From Magnaporthiopsis rhizophila (taxonomy: Eukaryota; Ascomycota; Sordariomycetes; Magnaporthales; Magnaporthaceae): a stretch of 64,000 bases of DNA. The translations under genes and the position numbers were made by a program. Under the pieces are notes generated by a model. It did no database searches, was not told where the DNA came from, and saw nothing but the letters and a program-made list of their open reading frames with translations. This document shows positions 10,508-20,037 of this stretch, piece after piece. The stretch's first letter is position 1. The number at the start of each line of letters is the position of its first letter. The stretch spans positions 62,001-126,000 of the forward strand of contig PYSS01000045.1 of assembly GCA_003049465.1 (NCBI GenBank), written 5' to 3'.

Positions 10508-11603
10508 CTAAACGTGCACCATCTCGTGCAGCGCATCATCTGGCGTCGCATCCGGCCTTGAGGCAACGCGCACCTTGCGGGCTCGCTCAGCCTGTTCGCT
10601 CTCCTCATCCAGCTCCCACCCGTTGCCCTGGAGCGACCGGGACGGGGCGTCGGGCTGGTCAAGCGATTCTTGGGTCTCGCTCGAGGACCACTCCGAGTGA
10701 GACTCGCTCCCCTGTGGCGGCGTGGCGGCAGGTCAGCTCTCTACCCGCATCATGACAAACACCAGTGACCGTGACATAGGCCACGGGGACACCCATATCG
10801 AATTCCAGCTTGACTTGCCTCGGGGATTGGCATCATGGCCGATTTTGTCCCTGGTGTGTTGCCAACAGTCAGGAGATTCTCTTATGACATAACAGGTACT
10901 CGGAGGCATATTACGCATACATATATGGATAGCCTTTTCCCAGTCCAGGCCGTCGATGCAGCCACCTTTTATCGAGACTACATTTTTGGTCTGAGGCGCG
11001 TTTATTTGCTAAATCAGCATCATGTTCCGGGAGGGCCTTAGTATGCGCAAAGCAGGAGGACTACTAACTGGCGTTGTGTGAATCAGGCGCGTGCCGCAGG
11101 CCTTGCAAAAGTAGCTGCTCGTAACATGACGCTTAGTACGAGCGAGGCGGATTCACTAAGGCGGTCGTCCTACCAGTAGAGCGAGTCTCCCGTCCCGGTC
11201 GGCCGGCTTCCGGACCCCGCGAAGTCAGTGACGGCAACGCTCTCCGGATGTTGGAGGGACGTTGAAACGCACACATAGCAGCTTAAAAGCTCAGCGTCCG
11301 GGAAGGGGAATCGGGGGAAGATGGCCGAGGTGCTGTAGGCCGACTTTTTGACACGATACGGGCCTCGTCGGGTCCGCACCTCCTGTCAGCGAGAGTTTAT
11401 GAGAGGGAGAGAAAAAAGAGTTTCCATGTCAGTAGTCTAGGCTGCTGCACGGGTGCAAAGGCGGACAAGAGAAAAAAAAAACACGCAAGAGAACTCACGC
11501 TCGTCTGGCGCTGGCACGAAAGACAATGACAGATATACAGTGCCAGCGGCTCCGGCAGCGGAGTCTTGAAGGCCACGGCGCCGCACTGGCACGATGCGTC
11601 CAT
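10508..11603 (-). CDS. GFA/CENP-V family protein (glutathione-dependent formaldehyde-activating enzyme-like), six exons
   Basis: I assembled this from splice sites, since no single reading frame shows it. Exons on the minus strand are 11603-11499, 11343-11174, 11114-11069, 10990-10921, 10850-10819 and 10711-10508, giving 208 residues in one continuous frame. The product begins MDASCQCGAVAFKTPLPEPL and has the family's zinc ligands: C5-x-C7, C25-H-C27-x2-C30, then CYFCKACGTRLIHTTP. It continues VVSIKGGCIDGLDW, AIHIWTKSAMMPIPEGSE and an acidic/Ser-rich tail. Two codons built across junctions (Cys in LYC and Trp in HIW) restore conserved residues, which supports the model. The final intron, 10818-10712, uses a GC donor (GAG|GCAAGT). 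The acceptor of exon 2 is the weakest call: an in-frame alternative at 11382 would add 13 residues. GFA proteins are zinc enzymes or zinc-fold proteins, and the actual substrate here is unknown. Confidence 0.8.
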
Positions 11604-12688
11604 TGCCCAGAAGTAAATTCCCCGAACGGGCAGGTAGAAAGGCGGTAGAATTTGTGTCCGATGTCACGCCACCGGGACGAAAAATAGAAGGGATGACGTC
11701 GATGCACAGGCGCAATGGGATTGGAAAATACCACCGGCCCGGGTCAACGAATGGATGATGCTATTTACGAGAGGACCAATTGATTGACCAAGAGCCGGTC
11801 ACGCGACGAATCACTAGAAGCACGATGAAATACGGGGCGTTCGGTAGGCCGTTACAGCTGCTGGGAAATCATTGGGCGGTGCTTCTTGGAGCTGGCCGGG
11901 CAGTGGGTGGACGTGGTGCCCGCCCCGCGTCGTAACTCCGACCGGGCATGAATGGCCTCAATCGCACCTGCATCGCATCGCAAATGAATGCACACAGACA
12001 GACACACAATTGTGGCCTATATATACACACACAGCAGTCAGTTTTTCAACAGCTCACAGCAGCAAACCGGGTGGTCGAATGGGTACAACCGTGGTGTTAA
12101 ATGCCACAACCTTCTTCCACGGGTGAGGGCCAAGAAAACCCCAAGCTCGCTGATTCGAATCCGTCCGTTGACGGTCGACTTTAGAGCTATCGAAGTAAAA
12201 CCTCCAAAAAGTGGGGTTTTCGTAACTCGGCTCCCTCTCGAAGGGTAGCCGAGTGAGCTTTTGCTTTTTGTTTTCGTTTTAATAATTATGCATTCCCGGC
12301 CCGGCGGCTTCTGTTTTGTCACATTAGGTCGTGGTGATGGCGCGAGTGTTGGAATAGTTGGATATCAAAACGGGAGGGCATGACGTGCCGGGACCAGTGC
12401 CGTTGCTAAAAACCAAAATTACATTCGAATGGCCTATTAATTTGGAGACTGACGTGACTTGGATACCAACGTTCAAAAAAAAAACCCCCCCAGTGATAAA
12501 AGAAATACCAAAAAGACCCGTCCACAGTTGGTGATAACAGACGCCGACATAAATAGCGTACTGTAACCCATCCGGAATAAAACAGCCGAAACATAACGAC
12601 GCAAGACAATGGCGCAAAAGGCGGCACAACCGAAACACGACAATACACAAGATAATCAGGCAAAAAGGTACGTCCCAAATCTGAAAGC
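11604..12688. other. Intergenic region upstream of the GFA-type gene
   Basis: This 1.1-kb spacer lies between the start of the GFA-type gene and the stop of the acyltransferase gene, both on the minus strand. A TATATATA stretch lies at about 12018-12026. An inverted-repeat cluster is listed separately at 12134-12260. An A-run directly followed by a C-run sits at 12474-12490. No convincing coding sequence is visible. Confidence 0.5.
12134..12260. repeat. Cluster of inverted repeats / potential structured RNA
   Basis: Three inverted repeats are nested here. GAAAACCCCA at 12134-12143 is perfectly complementary to TGGGGTTTTC at 12212-12221. CCGTC at 12161-12165 pairs with GACGG at 12170-12174. 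ACTCGGCT plus CCCT at 12225-12236 pairs with AGGG and AGCCGAGT at 12242-12254, around a 5-base loop with one bulged T. A T-rich stretch follows. It may be a structured transcript, a terminator-like element or chance. Confidence 0.45.
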
Positions 12689-14260
12689 CTAGCACGCAGA
12701 AACACAAGACAGCTTATGGAAACGTTCGTCCCGACCCGAGTCCTCGACCGACTTTTCGAGACAGACATTCTCGACCCACCGCGCCCCCGCGATGACGGGC
12801 ACGTCCACCAGCCTCCAGAACAGATCGGCGACCCAGACGGTGATGGGAAGCAGTATTACCAAACCCCCGAGCCACGACATGAACCGCTGCGTTGGGCCTT
12901 CGACCCCAAACATGCCCTTGACCCCCCAGCCTAGCACGGCGGGCACGACAACCTGCTGCTGCGCCCCGTCTCCGTCGTCGGCGGCGGTGGGCACGATGCG
13001 CTCGGGCGAGAAGGGCTCGCCCACGACGGCGAGCTGGAGCATCTCCAGGACGGGGCCGTGCACAATGTAGATGGCGAAGCTCAGGCGGCCGCAGTACTGG
13101 GCCGGGCCCGAGTCGAGCAGGCGGCGCGCCAACGAGAGCTCGCCGCTGGCCCAGACGGCCGCCAGCGCCGTGAGCGCGAACCAGAACTTCTGCGGCGCTA
13201 GGTCATCCATCGTGCCGCCGTCGGCGAAGGGGCTGGGCGTGGCCGCCAGCAGGGCGCGGATGCCGTGCGTCTGTTCCGCCCCGGAGTTGGGCCAGCCGCC
13301 CACGAAGACGAAGGCGGCCATGGCCCCTGTCCACAAGAGGGAGCCCAGTGGCGGCGGTAGTAGGAGGCGTCGGCTGTGGCGGGCGTGCGGCTGCTGCTGC
13401 TGTTTGCTGAGCTGGCCGCCGCTGCAGCAGGTCTTGGCGAGTGGTTGCACGATGCGCATCTCGGCCAGCCACATGCCGCCGAGGAACTCGAAAGCAGCCC
13501 ACTTTCCACAGCAGAGGCAGTAGACCATCAGACCGATGGTGGCCACCTGCCGGACCCTGAACTTGACGCGGGCCAGGAGCAGGATGACGAGGAAGAGCAG
13601 CATCGAGTGCGCAAACTCGATGGGGATGGTCCACAGGTGAACGTCGTAGCCGGGCCTCAGGTCCGCGTCCCAGGCCCACGGCCAGGTGATGCTGTGGAAC
13701 ATGGCGTCCTTCCAGACCCACAGCTGGGTCGAGAGCGCGGGGAGGGGCTTGTGCAGCCAGCCCAGCTGGTAAAAGACGGCGATGATCAGCGTCTCGACGA
13801 CGCAGGGGCCGAAGAGGCGGAAGGGGCGGCGAAAAGCCGACGAAGACAGGGCGGCGGCGCAGCGCTCGAGGCGGCTGTCGCTGCCGCCGCTGCCGTGATG
13901 CAGGGCGCGGAGCGGCTTGTGCGACAGTACGAAGCCCGAGATGACAAAGAAGACGTGCACCATGGGGCGGCCCGAGAAGACGATGCGGAGAAAGGGCAGC
14001 TGCAGCAGCGACGAGGCCTGGCCGCCCGGGTTGAGGCCATACGACGGCACCATGTACCTGTGGTTCTCCTCCGTGTAGTGGCAGAAGAAGACGATGAAGG
14101 AGGCGATGCCGCGCAGGCCGTCGAGGTACGACGTCGGGTGCGACCGCCAGCCGGGCTTTTTCTGGTGTTCCGGCCACATCAGGTCGGCGATGAAGCTCGG
14201 GAGCAGGGTCCGGAGCAGCAGCCTCGCCGGCGTCGACATTGCCCTGTCGGAGAACCCCAT
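12689..14260 (-). CDS. Acyltransferase family 3 integral membrane protein (523 aa)
   Basis: This is a single-exon gene of 523 residues. The block SYLDGLRGIASFIVFFCHYTEE near residues 44-65 is the hallmark first helix of the acyltransferase-3 (OafA/NolL-type) family, with its conserved Asp-Gly-x-Arg-Gly and histidine. It is followed by FSGRPMVHVFFVISGFVLSHKPL, another family signature (Pro-x2-Phe-Phe-x2-Ser-Gly-Phe). About ten hydrophobic segments follow, including VVETLIIAVFYQLGW, WTIPIEFAHSMLLFLVILLL and LVILLPITVWVADLFW, and a late family block SFAIYIVHGPV. These enzymes move acetyl or other acyl groups onto sugars or lipids from the membrane; the substrate here cannot be read from sequence. 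A Met seven codons downstream (STPARLL) is an alternative start. A Gln-rich, basic loop (QLSKQQQQPHARHSRR) interrupts the middle of the protein. Confidence 0.92.
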   Translation of the reverse strand: MGFSDRAMSTPARLLLRTLLPSFIADLMWPEHQKKPGWRSHPTSYLDGLRGIASFIVFFCHYTEENHRYMVPSYGLNPGGQASSLLQLPFLRIVFSGRPMVHVFFVISGFVLSHKPLRALHHGSGGSDSRLERCAAALSSSAFRRPFRLFGPCVVETLIIAVFYQLGWLHKPLPALSTQLWVWKDAMFHSITWPWAWDADLRPGYDVHLWTIPIEFAHSMLLFLVILLLARVKFRVRQVATIGLMVYCLCCGKWAAFEFLGGMWLAEMRIVQPLAKTCCSGGQLSKQQQQPHARHSRRLLLPPPLGSLLWTGAMAAFVFVGGWPNSGAEQTHGIRALLAATPSPFADGGTMDDLAPQKFWFALTALAAVWASGELSLARRLLDSGPAQYCGRLSFAIYIVHGPVLEMLQLAVVGEPFSPERIVPTAADDGDGAQQQVVVPAVLGWGVKGMFGVEGPTQRFMSWLGGLVILLPITVWVADLFWRLVDVPVIAGARWVENVCLEKSVEDSGRDERFHKLSCVSAC

Positions 14261-14805
14261 TTTTTCATCGACTCGGCCGCCGGCCTCTCGATTCGGGTTC
14301 CAACCTTTTTTTTTTTCTCTCTCTTTTTGCTTTTGCAGGTGGATGAACGAAAAGGACGCTCGAGAGTGTTGAGTGCGAATATGGCAGCGGAAGACTGGAA
14401 ACCTTCCAGTTCGTTGGCATGAAGGAGGAGCGGCAAAGTGCTACCTACATCCACGCCAAGCCGTCCCATCTTCGGGTACCTACCATGCACCTTCCATCGG
14501 CGAGAACTTGTCAAGATCACCAAGGGGAAGCCGAGAGGCAGCGCAGACGGGCGGGGAAGGCGCTCCTCTGTTGATGCCAAAAATGAACGCAGGCACAGCC
14601 GGCCGAAAAAAAGAAAAAAAAAATCCTCAAATGACGGAGGCTCTAGGCGATGGGCGACGAAGCCATCTTTTGGGATGCAAGTAGATGGTCAGCCGCTCCC
14701 ACTACCTAGGTAGGTAGGTAGGTAGGTAGGTATGTAAGGTACCTCCAGGACGATATTATTTCCCCCAAGCGCACCGTTCGCCAGCACATCGCCCACCAGT
14801 CGGTT
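14261..14805. other. Intergenic region with TAGG microsatellite
   Basis: This 545-bp spacer is the promoter side of the acyltransferase gene and the 3' side of the following minus-strand gene. It contains short T and A runs and the tandem TAGG tract at 14707-14730. I see nothing that looks coding. Confidence 0.5.
14703..14734. repeat. (TAGG)n microsatellite with TACCTAGGTA palindrome
   Basis: Six or more tandem TAGG units follow a TACCTAGGTA palindrome, then the tract decays through TATGTAAGGTACCT. Similar short TAGG/TACC tracts recur in spacers near 34.2, 46.6, 54.1 and 61.3 kb. Confidence 0.8.
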
Positions 14806-15858
14806 TCACCAGGACCAGGCCTCGTCCATCTCCCTTGGCTTTCGTAACATCGTCTCCTCAACAGGGACGACGACGACGCGATGCTGCCGTTCCTCGTGGC
14901 GGTTCAGCATCTCCTCCAGCCGCGCGCACCACGTCACCTTGTCGGCCGGCGATAGCCGCGCCATCTCGAGCAGCTCCACCTCGAGCCGCCTCAGCGCCCG
15001 CAGCCGCCTGAGCGCGACGTCGATCCAGGGCAGCTGCCTGGTGGTGGTGGTCTCGTCCGTGGCCACGGGCTCCAGCAGCAGCCATTCTTTGGCGGGCGGG
15101 AGCGTGGATCTGTGCTGCGGGGTGTTGGAAAGCTGCTCCAGGAAGTGGTCGTCGGACCCCGCCACGGGGAAGTACATGGGCCCCGGGGCCGTGGTGATGC
15201 GGAGGCGGAGGTTTTGTACCCCGGCGCTCCAGTAGCCGCAGACCTCCTCCAGGGCGTGTACCGAGTCGGCTACGAGGTCCAGGTCGTTGCTGTAACCGTA
15301 GCCGTCTCTGCTGTCGCTGCGGGGGTGGCGGCCTCCTCCTCCTCTTCTCCTCCTCAAGAGCCTCTGCCGTATCGACTCCTCCCGCGCCCGGGTGAGGCCC
15401 CGGAGCTCCGAATAGTTGAAGATGTCCAGCACGACGAAGCGGGTGGCGTCGCGCTGCCAGGGGGCAAGACGCTCAAAGAAGGCGCGCCCCGTCATCAAGC
15501 CCGGGTATGCGTGGTGGCCGCACCAGAAGCCGCTTTCGTTGAATGGCACGACGCGTGCCTCGAGATAGATCTTCTTGCATGTCTGAAGAAGCGCCGTCGG
15601 CAGCCGCCCAACTCTACGGTTGTGGTCTAGGAGCGCTGAGCTGCTGCTGCTGCCATTGGACGTTGCACCTGCCCCGGTGCCTGAAGCACCGGCCCCCTCG
15701 GCTCCGCCGCGTGCCTTTGCTGTTACGATGCGCACTGTTGGTTTTTGGTTTGGGCCCCGTAGGATCGAGGGACCCCGGTCCAGGAGGTTATCCAGGTAAA
15801 TCACACGGTAGATGTCGAGCCTAAGCTCTGGAGGAAAGTCGAGGAAACGCAACCCCAT
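14806..15858 (-). CDS. 2EXR / F-box-like domain protein (350 aa)
   Basis: This is a single-exon call. I start at the Met of MGLRFLDFPPELRLDIYRVIY (15858), because the Leu/Pro-Pro-Glu-Leu-Arg-x-x-Ile-Tyr motif is the N-terminal hallmark of fungal 2EXR/DUF7730 F-box-like proteins and normally lies close to the start. The frame stays open for another 309 nt upstream to 16167, adding hydrophobic residues, but that extension does not resemble the family. Other family blocks are RLPTALLQTCKKIYLEARVVPFNES, WQRDATRFVVLDIF and HALEEVCGYWSAGVQNLRLRI. The domain is often compared to F-box proteins, but there is no clear Skp1-binding signature, so a role in ubiquitin ligase complexes is only possible. 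Gly/Ser-rich and Arg/Gly-rich inserts interrupt the domain (residues about 50-75 and 155-180). Such proteins belong to large, divergent families in filamentous ascomycetes. Confidence 0.78.
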   Translation of the reverse strand: MGLRFLDFPPELRLDIYRVIYLDNLLDRGPSILRGPNQKPTVRIVTAKARGGAEGAGASGTGAGATSNGSSSSSALLDHNRRVGRLPTALLQTCKKIYLEARVVPFNESGFWCGHHAYPGLMTGRAFFERLAPWQRDATRFVVLDIFNYSELRGLTRAREESIRQRLLRRRRGGGGRHPRSDSRDGYGYSNDLDLVADSVHALEEVCGYWSAGVQNLRLRITTAPGPMYFPVAGSDDHFLEQLSNTPQHRSTLPPAKEWLLLEPVATDETTTTRQLPWIDVALRRLRALRRLEVELLEMARLSPADKVTWCARLEEMLNRHEERQHRVVVVPVEETMLRKPREMDEAWSW

Positions 15859-16477
15859 GATGCTCGGGGTGGGTGGAGATGAGGGCTTTGGGGAGGACGG
15901 AAATCTATCGAGGACATTAATTAGAAGGGAAAACCACACAAAAACGACCCAGAACCAGGACGTCGCCAAACCCCACTGGATAGGGCCAGTCCTTTGTATG
16001 GCGATAGGGCACCTCAGCGTCGCTAAGCCCAAAAGGGTCTGGATCAATTCTCCTATTTTCGAGAAAATACGGTATGGCTTTCCCCGGGTGACTAGCACCT
16101 CCAAGCAAAAGCTGGACAGACAACAAACAACATGGGCTTTTGCCGCTGCGGAGCCCAACGCAAGCATGTGTGAGGTGCAGGCAAGATGACGGTGGCGTTA
16201 GGCACCGGACACGGACGGCAACGAGGCAGGCTGGCGGCAGAAGAACAAACCGAGCATCGGAAATGGTGGTGGGTGCATTTACATCTCTTTCTTATCCAGG
16301 CGACAGATCAAGCATGAGACGAGTCAAATTCGCATTTCTGCAGCGCGGGGCTCTCGAGGGCTGGCCAAAGTGAGAACCAAGTTATTCTGAGATAGCCCTA
16401 GTCGGTAGTTCCATGCAACAAACCCTCGGTGACAGCGCATGGAGATGAGGAATCTGGAAGCAGAGGTTCTGTCCGCA
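15859..16477. other. Intergenic spacer upstream of the 2EXR-like gene
   Basis: This 619-bp spacer separates the start of the 2EXR-like gene from the MED8 stop. Its left half is open in the 2EXR frame (to 16167), so a longer N-terminus cannot be excluded. No other coding signal or repeat is evident. Confidence 0.4.
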
Positions 16478-17564
16478 TCATTGAGGCGATCTCCTCTGCC
16501 TCTTCCCTCCATCGAGGATGATGTCCGAGAGTCTCTCCACATTCTGCGGTAGACTCGTATCCCCCCGTGCCATGAACCACAGCACCACCTCCGGGTCCAG
16601 CGCGGGCCCCTGAGCGGCGGCCGCCGCCCCTGCGGCCGTCTTCTGCTGCTGCTGCTGCTGCTGCCGCGCCACCTCCTCGTCCTCGTCGTCCTCGTCGTCT
16701 TCATCGTCCTCGTCTTCGTCCGCAACGTCGGGCAGTGCGCGGCGCAGGCCCGTGCGTACGTTCTCGATGCCCGCGGCGCGCTCCTGCGGGGTGTAGACCA
16801 TGCCGTCCTCGCGCGTGACAAACTCTTGTATGCGGCGGCCGATCCACACGCGCGCGTCGAGCCAGACGTCGCCCAGGCCGAGCGGCTCGCGCGCCCGCCG
16901 TGCCGCCGCGTCCACATCGTCGTCCATGTCGTCGTCGTCCTCGGGCCCCCGGTAGCCGCCCTCGTCGTCGTCGCTGTACTCGTCGTCGTCGTCGTCGTCG
17001 TCATCGTCATCGTCACCACCGTACATGTTGCCACCAGCACCCCGTCCTCCTCCCCGCCCATTAGCCCCACCACGCCCGCTCTTGCCGCCGCCGCTCTTAC
17101 CACCGCCGCCGCCGTCCGAGTCCAGGAAGCTGTGCGCGCCAAGCCCCGCGGCGGCCGCGGCGGCGCGCGCGTCCTCGACGCTGGTCTCGACGTCGGGCTC
17201 GAGCTTCTTGCGTAGTAGCTGGCCTAGGATGCCCTCGTACTGGCGGCCGGGGAAGTTTGTCGACGGGTGCACCACGACGCGCCGGAACAGCTCGTCATTG
17301 TCCGTTGCCACGCGCAGGAACGACTCGACGTTTTTTTGCAGGATGAAGGCTGACGTCTCGAGCGAGGTGCTGAGGGGAGGAGCGGGCACGATTAGAAGAA
17401 GAAAAAAAGGAGACGAAAGGAAAGAATGCTTACGGCGCGGGGAGCGGGTTGCTCTGAAGGATGCCATCCCGCATGCTCGTGATGCTCGCGACCAGCGTGG
17501 CCAGCTTCTGGCGCGCCGACTCGAGCGACTTGAGGTCCTCTTGGGACATGTGTAGAGACGCCAT
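16478..17564 (-). CDS. MED8: Mediator complex subunit 8 with acidic and glutamine insertions (340 aa)
   Basis: There are two exons on the minus strand, 17564-17434 and 17369-16478, joined over a 64-bp intron (GTAAGC donor, CAG acceptor). The joined N-terminus MASLHMSQEDLKSLESARQK, then LVASITSMRDGILQSNPLPA, then an FILQKN helix and the block HPSTNFPGRQYEGILGQLLRKKLEP (after residue 75), matches the helical core of fungal Med8. Med8 sits in the Mediator head module and contacts RNA polymerase II and TBP. A final conserved helix, PALDPEVVLWFMARG (about residues 299-313), closes the protein. Between these cores are a Gly-rich linker, an Asp run of about 11 (residues 162-172) with more acidic residues after it, a second Asp/Glu tract (about 260-277), a Gln7 run and an Ala run. 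These make the protein longer than is usual for this subunit. Confidence 0.88.
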
Positions 17565-18020
17565 GGTGGCTGGTGGTGCTTGTGCGCACAGAGAAGGATG
17601 GCGTCGCGGGCAATGGATCGGAAAGGGCCGGAAATGGCTGTGTTCTTCTAGGTGTCTGGGACAGAGCTCCAGGAAGGAGCTTCCTATTATAACCGCTGCG
17701 GGGAATAAATATGGGGCTTTCTGAAGACCAAAAGGCGTGCATCAATCATTTTATCGTGCAGTATAAGAAGCTTCAAGCCTGCATACTTCTTTTTCCTGCC
17801 ATTCATTCGTAATATCACCGCAGAGATGCTTTTTGTTGAAAGAAAAACGCCGCGCTCGAATAACTTTACGCCATCCCAATTTAGCCCGGCGATGATGTTG
17901 ATTCCCTGTCCAGGAGATACCCATTCCAGGGGTGATTGACCAGATTTGAAGATATAAACTGCCCTTGCCAGAATCTATTGATTTAACCGCACAGGGACAT
18001 CAAAACTCATCAAACATCAA
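17565..18020. other. Intergenic region upstream of MED8
   Basis: This 456-bp spacer holds the MED8 promoter and the 3' end of the choline sulfatase gene. Its composition is more AT-rich than the flanking coding sequence. Nothing specific is recognised. Confidence 0.5.
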
Positions 18021-19168
18021 TCACTGCCCATGCGACCCAGCCTGGTCTACCACAACACCGACCGTTTCGCGACCATAGGCGTCGACGGGCGGGTACCGCG
18101 CCATGCGCTCGAGGTCGTCGAGGTGCATGTGCGAGCGTATGTACTTCTCGCGGCCGTCGTCGACGGGGTCGTAGTCCCAGCTGGTGAAGCGGCCCTTCTT
18201 GAGCGCCGCCCAGACGAGCCTGCGCTTGCGCTGCGACAGCAGCACCTGCTCCGTGATGGCCGCGTAGTCCCACCGCTCGGCCGCCTCCTTCTCGAACGCG
18301 TCGAGCGCCTGTGCTGCTGCAGCGGCAGTTACCTCTGCCTCGCCGCCGCTCTCCTGAAGCGCCGCCTTCTTGTCCAGCACCTTGACCAGATCCACCAGCT
18401 CGAGCGGGTCGTCGACCAGGTTAAACAGCTGTGGCCGCCCGTCGGCCGGGCAGGCGACGTACTTCCACGGCCCGCGCCGGATCATGACGAGCGGGCTGAT
18501 GGTGCCCTCGCCCGTGTACTCGGCCATGGCCTCGTCATGACCCTCGCCCGTGTTTCCCAGCAGGTGCGGCAGCAGCGACTTGCCGTCGAGCTCCAGCCCG
18601 GGTAAGGGCTTGGTGCCCACGAGGTCGCACATGGTGGGCATAATGTCGAGCGTCGACACGTTCTGCGACACCCGGCGGCCCGGTTTTACTTGGGAGTTTC
18701 CGGGGTGGCTGATGAGCAACGGCACGCGCACCGACGACTCAAAGTACGACATCTTGTACCAGAGCCCGCGCTCACCCAGCATGTCGCCATGGTCGCCGCT
18801 GAAGATGACGATGGTGTCGTCGTCCAGCCGGCAGCGCTTCAGCACGTCGAGCAGCTTGCCGATGCAGTCGTCCACGTAGCTGACGGCGCCGTAGTAGGCA
18901 CGGCGCGCGCGCTTGATCTGCTCATCGGTGAAATCCTGGTCCCACAGTTCGCAGACCTTGAGCAGCCGCTTGCTGTGCGGGTCCTGCTCCTCCCTGGGGA
19001 TCTTGACCTTGGGCAGCGCAATGTCCACGCCCTCGTACAGATCCCAGTACTTCTCCTCGATGGTGTAGGGGTCGTGGGGGTGGGTGAGTGAAACCTATTG
19101 GACAACGATGCCAAGAACGGAGAAGCGAGCGGGAATACCAGTGGCGCTTGTTAGCATACGGGTTTTCC

Positions 19169-19201
<33 letters not shown>

Positions 19202-20037
19202 AGGAGGCGCCGAGGTCCACATCCGAACGGGCTGACATGCATGCGGCTACAGGTTCCCCCATATCGTCACCGAATACCTTGGCCATGGAGCTTGCCTTGG
19301 ATAATGAGCCAACACCAGGCTGCTACACATCACTTTCTAATACCGTCACCGTCACTCACCGTCAGGCAAAAGGGCCGGGCGTCGGGCCCCTGGCGCACGT
19401 GGTCATACAGGAACTGGGTGGACCGGTACATGACCTCCTCGTCGTAGTCCAGCTGGTTGCTACGGACGCAGGTGCCGGCCTGCAGGATGGAGCTGGCGTT
19501 GTGGTACCACTCGAGGCGCGTGTCGGGCGCGTCCCAGTTGACGGCCCAGCCGTAGTCGCCCGGGTAGATGTCGCTGGTGAGCCGGGTCTCATACCCGTGC
19601 AGCTGGTCGCCCACAAAATGCATCTTGCCCGCCAGCACCGTCTGGTAGCCCTTGAGCCGCAGGTAGTGCGCGTAGGTCGGGACGTCGCTCGAGATCTGGG
19701 CCGCGTTGTCGTACGCCCCGATCTTGAGCGGCAGCAGGCCCGTGATCATGCTCATGCGCGACGGCGCGCAGAGCGGCGACGGGCAGTAGGCAGAGTCGAA
19801 CTGCACCGACTCGGACGCCAGCTTGTCCAGGTTCGGGGTTAGGATCTGCGACTTTGGGTTGTACATTTTGAGCTGCGGCGCCGCCAGCTGGTCCGCCATG
19901 ATGTAGAGGATGTTGGGCTGCTTCTTGGCCGCGCCGCCGTTTGTAGCGGGAGCAGCAGAGGCAGGCACGCCCTCAGTTCCCGGGTGGGCATCGCCGCGGA
20001 CCGACGAGGCCGGCAGCGTGTTGAGGTCGGGGGCCAT
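18021..20037 (-). CDS. Choline sulfatase (583 aa)
   Basis: There are two exons on the minus strand, 20037-19360 and 19094-18021. The intron (GTGAGT...ATAG) is 265 bp, long for this window, and contains an A28/T28 homopolymer. The product is a type I sulfatase: metal ligands in NILYIMADQ (about residues 42-50), the modification signature C90-A-P-S-R94 followed by MSMITG (Cys90 is the residue converted to formylglycine in this family), VLAGKMHFVGDQLHGYE, and IVIFSGDHGDMLGERGLWYKMSYFE. These last two blocks and the C-terminal SQRKRRLVWAALKKGRFTSWDYDP are typical of BetC-type choline-O-sulfatases, which release choline and sulfate. The enzyme should serve sulfur scavenging and feed glycine betaine synthesis. 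I start at MAPDLNTLP; an in-frame Met at 20112 would add a basic 25-residue leader without family support. Confidence 0.93.
19169..19196. repeat. Homopolymer A28 inside the choline sulfatase intron
   Basis: This is an uninterrupted run of 28 A (T28 on the coding strand) within the 265-bp intron, about 165 nt downstream of the 5' splice site and 75 nt upstream of the 3' splice site. Confidence 0.9.

Noticed and set aside
12140..12170. GATTCGAATCC resembling a tRNA B-box / T-loop
   Set aside because: The flanking bases do not form a T-stem, and no A-box or acceptor stem is found at the right distance.
15859..16167. Upstream in-frame extension of the 2EXR-like gene
   Set aside because: The added 103 residues do not resemble the family, and the LPPELR-type motif normally lies near the N-terminus. 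The internal Met at 15858 is the better start.
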